A stretch of DNA of 53,842 bases, taken from the NCBI GenBank assembly GCA_020435995.1, contig JAGQYO010000018.1, positions 1-53,842 of the forward strand, in the 5' to 3' direction. Shown here in pieces: positions 1 through 6,304 of this stretch. The notes under the pieces are model-generated. The model was given only the letters and a program-made list of their open reading frames with translations. It searched no databases and was not told the origin of the DNA. The position numbers and the translations under genes were made by a program. The DNA is from Flavobacteriales bacterium. GTDB lineage: Bacteria > Bacteroidota > Bacteroidia > Flavobacteriales_G > Salibacteraceae. The stretch's first letter is position 1. Each line of letters starts with the position of its first letter.

Positions 1-209
1 TGGGCCGCCAAGGTTTTGTTGTGGCTCAGAATAAGGGTGGGGCGGTCGAGTTCATGAATAACATTGGCCATGGTAAAGGTTTTACCAGAACCAGTAACTC
101 CCAACAATGTCTGAAAAGGCTCGCCATTTAAAAATCCGTGTACCAATTCTTTAATCGCTTGGGGCTGATCCCCAGTAGGTTTAAAAGGAGAAACAAGTTC
201 GAATGCCAT
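1..209 (-). CDS. uvrB: UvrABC excinuclease subunit B, N-terminal part (cut by window edge)
   Basis: This is the first 69 codons of the damage-verifying helicase of nucleotide excision repair. Visible are the family's opening GDQPQAI (residues 13-19), a Walker A motif GVTGSGKT at residues 37-44, the following FTMANVI and the helicase motif SHNKTLAA (62-69), all in the order and spacing of UvrB. The ATG at 209 gives the usual UvrB N-terminus. The rest, including the beta-hairpin and the UvrC-binding domain, lies beyond the left edge. A TATTTTTG promoter box ends four bases before the ATG on this strand, so the message may be leaderless. Identification is close to certain; whether the full gene is intact cannot be seen. 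Confidence 0.96.
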   Translation of the reverse strand, partial: MAFELVSPFKPTGDQPQAIKELVHGFLNGEPFQTLLGVTGSGKTFTMANVIHELDRPTLILSHNKTLAA

Positions 210-213
210 TCGG

Positions 214-221
214 CAAAAATA
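214..221 (-). promoter_or_regulatory. TAnnTTTG -7 box for uvrB
   Basis: The minus strand reads TATTTTTG, an exact match to the Bacteroidota -7 consensus TAnnTTTG. Only four bases separate it from the uvrB ATG, so transcription would start at or next to the start codon. No well-placed TTG -33 element stands out. Confidence 0.5.
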
Positions 222-341
222 TGGGAGGGGAGGATTAAAAAGAGTTCTCGATTCAATTTTGTTTCAATTCGTTACACAAAATCACTCCAACTGATACGAG
301 GAAAAGTTCTCGATATAACCGACGAAGGAGCTCAAGGCAGT

Positions 342-349
342 TAATTTTG
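342..349 (+). promoter_or_regulatory. TAnnTTTG -7 box before the two small genes
   Basis: TAATTTTG matches the Bacteroidota -7 consensus exactly and lies 28 bases before the ATG at 378. It is the only such box between uvrB and the small-gene pair and could drive both. A -33 element is not evident. Confidence 0.45.
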
Positions 350-377
350 TTTCTTTGTGCATATTCAAATGCAACTT

Positions 378-551
378 ATGTTCTGGAAAAGAATTCTTTA
401 TTACCTCAATCCATTTACTTTGTTCAAAAAGGATAAAAATGAAGGTCCACCAAACATGAGTTTGAAAGCCATGCACGGAATGAACCGCCTTTCGGTTTTC
501 ATATTTATTTTTAGTCTTTGTGTTTTGTTTTACAAATTGGTTTTAAAGTAA
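378..551 (+). CDS. Small single-span membrane protein, 57 residues
   Basis: The frame encodes a short basic N-terminal part (MFWKRILYYLNPFTLFKKDK) followed by a conserved-looking MHGMNRLSV and one hydrophobic segment at about residues 39-54 ending in Lys. The pattern of a charged amphipathic start, an MHG(M/I)N motif and one C-terminal membrane span resembles small uncharacterised Bacteroidota proteins (I recall a DUF6728-like family, but cannot confirm it). I chose the ATG at 378; an ATG at 369 and a GTG at 357 are also in frame. It is divergent from uvrB, behind a TAATTTTG box, and 10 bases upstream of another small gene. Function unknown. Confidence 0.6.
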   Translation: MFWKRILYYLNPFTLFKKDKNEGPPNMSLKAMHGMNRLSVFIFIFSLCVLFYKLVLK

Positions 552-561
552 TTGGTGGGCA

Positions 562-816
562 ATGCGAAGGTTTTTCGAACAGTTGTTTGGCCATAAAAAA
601 GTTCAAATACTTTGGCTAGAAATTCGTAAAAACGGTAGGTACATAGACCACCGCTATGTCAACAGTTTTAGTGTGAGCCTGTATGCACTGGTCGATGAAC
701 AAACGAAGTTGCCGAGCTACTACGAAGTGTGGAAACGGGTTCGGTTTAACGAAATCTACTGGATAGAAAACCAAAGCGAAGACTACGTTTTGCGCTGTTA
801 TCAGCTGCCCAATTAA
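562..816 (+). CDS. Hypothetical protein, 84 residues
   Basis: I do not recognise a family. The frame is open for 84 codons, is rich in aromatic and charged residues (many Tyr, Trp, Arg, Glu) and has no membrane span or signal peptide, so a small soluble cytoplasmic protein is likely. The N-terminus MRRFFEQLF is basic and amphipathic. It follows the 57-residue membrane protein by 10 bases on the same strand and is probably cotranscribed with it. The composition looks like real coding sequence rather than a chance frame, but at this length certainty is limited. Confidence 0.5.
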   Translation: MRRFFEQLFGHKKVQILWLEIRKNGRYIDHRYVNSFSVSLYALVDEQTKLPSYYEVWKRVRFNEIYWIENQSEDYVLRCYQLPN

Positions 817-861
817 CATGGCCCACATCAAATTTTAGTCGGTCAAACTATACTATGTGAG

Positions 862-894
862 TTTCATCCCAATCTAAATTACTTTCATCCCATT
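862..894. promoter_or_regulatory. Direct repeat spaced by two helical turns
   Basis: TTTCATCCCA occurs at 862-871 and again at 883-892. The centres are 21 bp apart, so both copies face the same side of the helix. They lie 40-70 bp upstream of the TAATTTTG box of the 33-codon gene at 955, a plausible place for an activator or repressor that binds a tandem site. No regulator can be named. Confidence 0.35.
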
Positions 895-913
895 TCCTTA
901 AAAAAATGGTGAA

Positions 914-939
914 TTGAGCATGTCTCTCGGCTAATTTTG
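914..939 (+). promoter_or_regulatory. Promoter: TTG (914-916) and TAATTTTG (932-939)
   Basis: TAATTTTG is an exact TAnnTTTG box, with a TTG 15 bases upstream that could serve as a slightly close -33 element. The expected start of transcription is about 10 bases before the ATG at 955. Confidence 0.45.
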
Positions 940-954
940 AAACTCAATCTAACA

Positions 955-1056
955 ATGATGAATATAAAGCGAATAGTAGCAATTCTTGCCGATAGCATGG
1001 TCCTTTTAGGAGGACTCTTGGCAATATATGCCTTCTTAGATTACTTCGTCATTTAA
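955..1056 (+). CDS. Very small membrane protein, 33 residues
   Basis: The frame starts with two consecutive ATG codons and reads MMNIKRIVAI, then a hydrophobic helix to about residue 28, and ends LDYFVI and TAA. A short basic N-terminus before a single membrane span would place it in the inner membrane with its C-terminus outside. A TAnnTTTG box at 932-939 sits just upstream, and a two-turn direct repeat lies upstream of that, which argues for a real regulated gene rather than chance. No family is recognised. It converges on the M1 peptidase gene with about 20 bases between stops. Confidence 0.42.
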   Translation: MMNIKRIVAILADSMVLLGGLLAIYAFLDYFVI

Positions 1057-1077
1057 TCCAAAAACCCACTTCACCTT

Positions 1078-2940
1078 TTATTTGGTGGGGCTTCCTTCAA
1101 AAATCACTTTTCCATACCCTGGCCAGATGTTGTTATCATTATCTGTATCGGCAACCCTTTGATCGGGATCAAGCTCAATACCTTTTATGTTTTCCATTTT
1201 GATGGGCAATTCCAAGGTGTAAAAAGGGTGCGTCCAAGGCCAAGGCGTATATGTTGTAGCGCTTTGTAAACCTGTAAAGTTTTTTACACCGCGCATAATG
1301 CTTAGCGGAATGTAGTAGCGGGTTTTGACATCGTCCTTGTCTGTTACCTCAAATTCTAAGGGCATGGGCATTTGGCCTTTTCGTTCAAGGGTAAGCTTGG
1401 TTTTTCCGCCTTCGCTGTTCAATTCCGAAATGGCATAATCAATTGTTTTATTTGTTTGCAGAAAAAGGTTGAAATACCAATCCAATTCTACGTCACTAGC
1501 CTTTTCCATAATTCGTTTGAAGTCATCCGGTGTAGGGTGTTTATATCTCCAGGTGTAATAATATTCTCGCATGGCAGGGTAGAAGGTACTATCCCCAACG
1601 ATATAAGCCAATTGCTGCAAAAATGTAGATCCCTTGTAATAAGAGTTGATGCCATACACGCGGTTTTTGTGGTAAAAGTCGCCGTGGGTGGTCATGGGTT
1701 CGGCAGAAGGATCTTCCGCGATCGACAAATAGGTGTTGTAAGCTCCACGCACGGGATTCAATCGGTTTCGATGGAATATACTGTCCAAAACTATAAATTG
1801 AGCAAATTGAGTGAAACCTTCGTCCATCCAAGGGTACTTCGATTCGTTGGTTGCCAGCAAACCATAATACCAACTGTGAACTGACTCATGTACCATTACG
1901 CTAACCAGTCCTCCAAATGACCCTGTTCCACTTATTAGTGTCGCCATTGGATATTCCATTCCGCCGTCTCCGCCCTGTATCACCGAGTATTGTTTGTAAG
2001 GGTATTCTCCAAATGTACTGTTCATTACTGCAAAACTATGGGCTGTATAAGGCTGGAGTTTTTGCCATTTATCGTAAATCGCGGAATCATTTTTAAAGAT
2101 AAAATGTAATTCAGGGCCATTTTCCATTTGAAGCACATTGTGAATGTAGTCGGGATCGGCTGCCCAAGCAAAATCGTGCACTTGTGGGGCTTTAAATTTC
2201 CAAGTGAGTTGCTTGCTATCTGGTCGTTTTAGTGTTTTTCCTTTTAAAGGATAGCCGTGTCCAATTTCTTCTGGATTTTGGAGATAACCCGTTCCACCGA
2301 TGAGAAAGGCAGAATCGAGGGTAATAGTTACGTCAAAGTCGCCCCAAACCCCGTGAAATTCACGTCCTACATAAGGGTCAGTCATCCAGCCATCTCTGTC
2401 GTATTCCGCCATCTTGGGATACCACTGGGTCATCGAATAGGCTACGCCTTCCGCGTTGTTTCTCCCACTTCTTCGAATTTGAACAGGTACCTGTGATTGA
2501 AATTCTAGTTCTATCGTGACTTTAGCCCCCGGCTTGAGTGGTTTTTCAAGGTTGATTTCCATCAACGTACCGTCAACCGTAAATTTTCCTTTTTTGCCGT
2601 TCACCAAAAGTTTGTTGATGTGGTGGTAGCCAATTTCTTCTGGGCCTAGGTTCACAATTCGATCTTGAACCCTTTCATCTGGGTCTTCAATAGTTCGCGA
2701 TCGTGCGTCCATCATACTTCCAGGCTGAAATGCATTGAAGTAAAGATGAACAAAAAGGCGGTTCAACTCGTCTGGAGAGTTGTTGGTGTAGGTCATTTTC
2801 TCCCTTCCTTCCATGCGGTGGGTTTCGGGATCCAATTCTACATCAATTTGGTATTGAATGTGTTGTTGCCAGTATCCGTTTTGAGAATGACTGTTTAGGG
2901 TAAATAGTGTAAAAAGGGGTATGAATAAAATGTGTTTCAT
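1078..2940 (-). CDS. Secreted M1-family zinc metallopeptidase (aminopeptidase N-like)
   Basis: This 620-residue protein is a gluzincin peptidase. It shows the zinc motif HESVH (residues 351-355) and, 18 residues on, the third ligand Glu374 in DEGFTQ, with the M1 substrate-binding motif as GGMEYP (326-331) in place of the usual GAMEN. The N-terminal beta-sandwich domain is present; the long C-terminal ERAP1-like domain is absent, as is usual for this Bacteroidota subgroup. I start it at the ATG at 2940, because MKHILFIPLFTLF is a signal peptide and the longer frame from 2982 only adds residues before it. No T9SS domain or lipobox is seen, so it is probably periplasmic. It would release N-terminal residues from peptides. 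Confidence 0.9.
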   Translation of the reverse strand: MKHILFIPLFTLFTLNSHSQNGYWQQHIQYQIDVELDPETHRMEGREKMTYTNNSPDELNRLFVHLYFNAFQPGSMMDARSRTIEDPDERVQDRIVNLGPEEIGYHHINKLLVNGKKGKFTVDGTLMEINLEKPLKPGAKVTIELEFQSQVPVQIRRSGRNNAEGVAYSMTQWYPKMAEYDRDGWMTDPYVGREFHGVWGDFDVTITLDSAFLIGGTGYLQNPEEIGHGYPLKGKTLKRPDSKQLTWKFKAPQVHDFAWAADPDYIHNVLQMENGPELHFIFKNDSAIYDKWQKLQPYTAHSFAVMNSTFGEYPYKQYSVIQGGDGGMEYPMATLISGTGSFGGLVSVMVHESVHSWYYGLLATNESKYPWMDEGFTQFAQFIVLDSIFHRNRLNPVRGAYNTYLSIAEDPSAEPMTTHGDFYHKNRVYGINSYYKGSTFLQQLAYIVGDSTFYPAMREYYYTWRYKHPTPDDFKRIMEKASDVELDWYFNLFLQTNKTIDYAISELNSEGGKTKLTLERKGQMPMPLEFEVTDKDDVKTRYYIPLSIMRGVKNFTGLQSATTYTPWPWTHPFYTLELPIKMENIKGIELDPDQRVADTDNDNNIWPGYGKVIFEGSPTK

Positions 2941-3018
2941 GGGTTTTATTTGAGCCGCCGAATATATGACCTTTGTATGCAAGTATTTGGTAAAAAAGTT
3001 GAATAAACGATAACGATT

Positions 3019-3300
3019 ATGAGTGATGGAAAGGCTAGCGAGTGGGATTCACTTCGCGAAAAGTTAATTGAAGAGGGAGGGTTTCCCAAGGTGTATATGT
3101 TTAAATTCATTATCCCATCCGACAACCAGAAACTCGCTCAGGTTCAAGCACTTTTTGGCCCAGAAGCCATCGTCAACATGAGGTCGTCTAAAAATGGTAA
3201 ATACCTCAGTATTTCGGCCAACGAAATGATGCTCAATGTAGACAACATCATTTTGAGGTACGAAGAAGCCATGAAAGTGGAGGGCATCATTGCCCTTTAG
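3019..3300 (+). CDS. DUF493 family protein (YbeD-like)
   Basis: This 93-residue protein matches the DUF493/YbeD family: a small alpha-beta ACT-like fold with the central FKFIIPSDN, a loop with SSKNGKYLSIS and the C-terminal strand around EGIIAL. In E. coli YbeD lies next to lipoate genes; its role is unknown, although the fold suggests small-ligand or protein regulation. It is eight bases upstream of dacB on the same strand and probably cotranscribed. It has no signal peptide and should be cytoplasmic. Confidence 0.85.
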   Translation: MSDGKASEWDSLREKLIEEGGFPKVYMFKFIIPSDNQKLAQVQALFGPEAIVNMRSSKNGKYLSISANEMMLNVDNIILRYEEAMKVEGIIAL

Positions 3301-3308
3301 CATACGAT

Positions 3309-4748
3309 ATGAAAAGAATCATCACATACCTATTTATCACCTTAGTAGCTATCAGTTCTATTGGGTTGCGCGCCCAGTCATTTGATGCTATTCTCGCTAA
3401 GTGGACAAGCGATCAAGACCTTAAAGGGGCTTCCATTGGATTTCATGTACTTGATGTATCCAACCATTCTACCATTTCGAGTTACCAGTCAGATTTGGCA
3501 ATGGTTCCAGCCTCTACACAAAAACTCCTAACCACAGCTGCGGCGCTTAAAACGTTTTCGCCAAGTCATCAATTCGAAACTTTCTTGTACTATACGGGTA
3601 CCATACAAAACGGGGTACTCAACGGCTCACTCCAGCTGGTAGGCAACGGAGACCCCAGTTTTGGCTCACACTACCACGAAGGATTAGAAGTTGTAATGGA
3701 AAAATTAGTTCAAGCTGTGCAAAAGGCTGGGATTGACAAAATCAATGGCAACGTGCTTGTGGCTGACGCATTCGGTCAATCTACCGAAATTCCAAGAACA
3801 TGGATTTGGGAAGATATGGGTAATTATTTTGGCGCTAGCCAAAGTAGGCTAGTGATCAACGATAACCGATATTCTGTTTTTCTCAAGTCGGGTGAAGTGG
3901 AACAACTTACGGAAATACTTCGTGTGGAGCCAGAAATAGAAGGGATGACGTTCGTAAACCAAGTGGTGGGCAGCATTTCCAATAGAGACAACGCCTATAT
4001 TTTTGGTGGACCTAATCAAATGGAGAAGGTGATTAAGGGAAGTATTCCCCAGCACAGGAGCGCTTTTGAGATTAAAGGAAGTATGCCCAACCCGGAGCTG
4101 TTTGCGGCTCAGCATCTCAAAAAATCGCTTGATAAAAACGGAATTCAAGTCACAGGCGAAGCAAAATTGTATTCTCAACTTTCCGATGAAGAAATGCCTA
4201 GGAAGGGAAGTATATTGATTCACAGCGAAAAAGGACTTACAGTTTCCCAAATGGTCTTCCTAACCAACCAACACAGCCTCAACCACTATGCCGAGCAATT
4301 GGCGATAAAAGTGGGAGAGGCCAAATACTTGGAATTTAACCGCGAAGTCGGAATTCGAGGTGTTGAGGATGTTTTGAAGGAATTGGGAATTTCTCAACCC
4401 GGGTTGTTTATTGTCGATGGAAGTGGGTTAAGCCGTTTTAATGCCATTTCAGCTTCAAACCTCACCGAATTGCTGTATCAAATGAAAGACAACCGAGATT
4501 TTCGAAAGTCTTTACCAGTGGCGGGCGAGTCTGGAACACTTAGCAATATGCTAAAAACCGGTCCTGCCAAGGGTAATTTAACCGCCAAAAGCGGCTATAT
4601 GGAACGAGTAAGAACTTATGCGGGGTATGTGAAAACTGCCTCTGGTAAAGAAGTGGCTTTTGCCTTGTTGGTCAATAACTATGGCTGCACGGCTTCCGAA
4701 ATGAAAAAGAAAATGGAAGTGCTCATGGATCAATTGAGTAAGATTTAA
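3309..4748 (+). CDS. dacB: D-alanyl-D-alanine carboxypeptidase/endopeptidase (PBP4, peptidase S13)
   Basis: This 479-residue periplasmic penicillin-binding protein removes the terminal D-Ala of peptidoglycan stems and may cut cross-links. The three class C motifs are all visible: STQK (residues 69-72, catalytic Ser69), SLN (323-325) and KSG (427-429), plus the S13 signature DGSGLSRFN (370-378). Residues 1-22 form a signal peptide ending near RAQ. The long insertion between the first two motifs is typical of PBP4. Length is normal. It follows the DUF493 gene closely. Confidence 0.95.
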   Translation: MKRIITYLFITLVAISSIGLRAQSFDAILAKWTSDQDLKGASIGFHVLDVSNHSTISSYQSDLAMVPASTQKLLTTAAALKTFSPSHQFETFLYYTGTIQNGVLNGSLQLVGNGDPSFGSHYHEGLEVVMEKLVQAVQKAGIDKINGNVLVADAFGQSTEIPRTWIWEDMGNYFGASQSRLVINDNRYSVFLKSGEVEQLTEILRVEPEIEGMTFVNQVVGSISNRDNAYIFGGPNQMEKVIKGSIPQHRSAFEIKGSMPNPELFAAQHLKKSLDKNGIQVTGEAKLYSQLSDEEMPRKGSILIHSEKGLTVSQMVFLTNQHSLNHYAEQLAIKVGEAKYLEFNREVGIRGVEDVLKELGISQPGLFIVDGSGLSRFNAISASNLTELLYQMKDNRDFRKSLPVAGESGTLSNMLKTGPAKGNLTAKSGYMERVRTYAGYVKTASGKEVAFALLVNNYGCTASEMKKKMEVLMDQLSKI

Positions 4749-4790
4749 TTCGTGTGTATAAATCAATATTTCCGTTGAAAAGTCACGCGC

Positions 4791-4852
4791 GGAGGTACTA
4801 AATGACGCCCTTCAATTTCTTTTATTTGCTCTCACTTAATTCACCAGATTGA
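4791..4852 (+). other. Shine-Dalgarno plus 16-codon upstream ORF coupled to the NlpC/P60 gene
   Basis: GGAGG at 4791-4795 stands six bases before an ATG at 4802. The frame encodes MTPFNFFYLLSLNSPD and ends with TGA at 4850-4852, which overlaps the TTG start (4849-4851) of the next gene as TTGA. Good Shine-Dalgarno sequences are rare in this phylum and in this window. The layout looks like a leader ORF that delivers terminating ribosomes to the TTG. A chance ORF cannot be excluded. Confidence 0.45.
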
Positions 4853-5631
4853 AATACGGAATTTCTCAACTTAGTGTAGTTCCCGGAAGGGAAGAGGCAA
4901 GCGATAAAGCTGAAATGGTAACCCAAATTCTCTTTGGTGAACACTACAAGATCATTGAAGAAAGGTCGAAATGGGTTAAAATTCGGATGGCCTACGACAA
5001 ATACGAATGTTGGATCGATCGCAAGCAGAGTTTCGAAGTATCGGCAGAAGTTTACGATGGAGTTGAAAAACAAGGGGCTAAAATGGTTTCAACTGAGTTG
5101 GTGGCCATCTGCAAAAACAACCTTACCAATGAATTTACCCCCATACTAATGGGAAGCGCATTACCCCATTTGGATGGAAACCGAGGAGGTTGGGGAGATT
5201 TCTCCTTCACTTTTGACGGACAAAAGGCCAATAGTTCGGCTAAACCCAACAAGGCCAGTATTTTACAGCACGCCTTTATGTACATCAATGCACCTTATCT
5301 CTGGGGCGGCCGCGGACCATTTGGTATTGACTGTTCTGGTTTTTCGCAAATGGTGTATGAATTGGCCGGGAAGAAATTACCCCGCGATGCTTACCAACAG
5401 GCTGAAATTGGTCAGACTTTGTCCTTCGTTGAGGAGGCTGAAGATGGTGACTTGGCTTTTTTCGACAATGAAGAAGGGCACATCATTCACGTGGGTATTT
5501 TATTGAATGAAAATGAGATTATTCACGCAAGCGGAAAAGTAAGAATCGACAAAATCGACCATCAAGGAATTTTTAATGTTGACACGGGTAAGTACAGCCA
5601 TAAACTTCGTTTAATCAAGAAGATACTCTAA
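4849..5631 (+). CDS. Cytoplasmic NlpC/P60 cysteine peptidase with SH3-like domains
   Basis: This 260-residue peptidase of family C40 probably cleaves gamma-D-Glu-diamino-acid bonds in peptidoglycan fragments during recycling. Two SH3-like segments occupy about residues 1-125, starting at YGISQLSVVPGR, followed by the catalytic domain with Cys162 in DCSGFSQ and histidines at 214 and 226. There is no signal peptide. An in-frame stop (4837-4839) lies just upstream, so the TTG at 4849 is the only start that keeps the family's usual N-terminus. That TTG overlaps the stop of a short Shine-Dalgarno-led ORF. It resembles Bacteroidota dipeptidyl-peptidase VI-type enzymes. Confidence 0.87.
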   Translation: MKYGISQLSVVPGREEASDKAEMVTQILFGEHYKIIEERSKWVKIRMAYDKYECWIDRKQSFEVSAEVYDGVEKQGAKMVSTELVAICKNNLTNEFTPILMGSALPHLDGNRGGWGDFSFTFDGQKANSSAKPNKASILQHAFMYINAPYLWGGRGPFGIDCSGFSQMVYELAGKKLPRDAYQQAEIGQTLSFVEEAEDGDLAFFDNEEGHIIHVGILLNENEIIHASGKVRIDKIDHQGIFNVDTGKYSHKLRLIKKIL

Positions 5632-5651
5632 TTGACTGAAGTATAAAATCA

Positions 5652-6227
5652 CTATAAACGATACTCTTTTATAGGGAGAAATTCGGCCACCCAGTCCAAC
5701 GGAACTGAAATACCAATGGTATCCCAGGTCTTAGTTGGAGTTTTGTTATAAGCTTTGATGATGGATACCTTTTTACCCTTCAGGTTTAAGTCGACTTTTC
5801 CATTTTTTGCGGGAAATCGCTCCTGAATTTGGGTGAGCCATTCTTCCTTAACATCTGGTTGTATTTGAGCTTTAAAAAAATGATGTAAGTCGTGCTTGTT
5901 GATCCAAAGCACGCGTTGAGGAAAAAAATAGGCCAAGAAATCGGCTTCGTTTCGCTCCATCCAACCTAAGGTCTGGGGATACATGCTGTAGAGTTCTAGG
6001 TATAAATCGTTGTAGTCCTTGGCCCGAAACTTCTCAGAAACATTAGCGTGACGTCCCCAACCGTGAAGTTGAACGTCGATATCAGCCCGCTGGAACTTCA
6101 TATCAGCCTCACTTCCAGTATCAAATCGTACAATTTCATTTACCTTAAATTGGTGGTAGTAGAAGTCATCAGCCATCTGGCTTTTCGAACTTTCGTAATC
6201 CATACTTCTCCAAAAGTTGTGTGACAT
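5652..6227 (-). CDS. Uncharacterised 191-residue protein, possibly nuclease-fold
   Basis: I do not recognise a named family. It is a soluble protein without signal peptide or membrane span. The middle has an ordered run of acidic and basic residues: D49-I-D51 in QRADIDVQL, S64-E65-K66 in NVSEKFR, then D74 and E78 in NDLYLELYS, followed by YPQTLGWMERNEADFLAYFF. A D ... (S)EK ... E arrangement between predicted strands recalls PD-(D/E)xK nuclease-fold proteins, but this is inference and no activity should be assumed. It stands alone on the minus strand between the NlpC/P60 gene and the transporter. A near-consensus TAATTTAG lies just before the ATG. Confidence 0.65.
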   Translation of the reverse strand: MSHNFWRSMDYESSKSQMADDFYYHQFKVNEIVRFDTGSEADMKFQRADIDVQLHGWGRHANVSEKFRAKDYNDLYLELYSMYPQTLGWMERNEADFLAYFFPQRVLWINKHDLHHFFKAQIQPDVKEEWLTQIQERFPAKNGKVDLNLKGKKVSIIKAYNKTPTKTWDTIGISVPLDWVAEFLPIKEYRL

Positions 6228-6304
6228 GGCACTAAATTAAGAATCTGACCATAGGAGTCATTCATATCTTGAGAAACTTTTAATATTATTGGCCTCACTT
6301 AAAA

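Noticed and set aside
1057-1100. Possible terminator CCCAC ... GTGGG with TTTTT at the end of the M1 peptidase gene
   Set aside because: The loop of about 15 bases and the short stem make it weak, and alternative pairings compete; not reported as a feature.
1372-1884. Open frame of 170 codons on the plus strand within the M1 peptidase gene
   Set aside because: It is antisense to a strongly conserved peptidase, has no recognisable domain and no promoter, and is a shadow of the real reading frame. Similar antisense frames in lon, ffh, dacB and ftsK were left out for the same reason.
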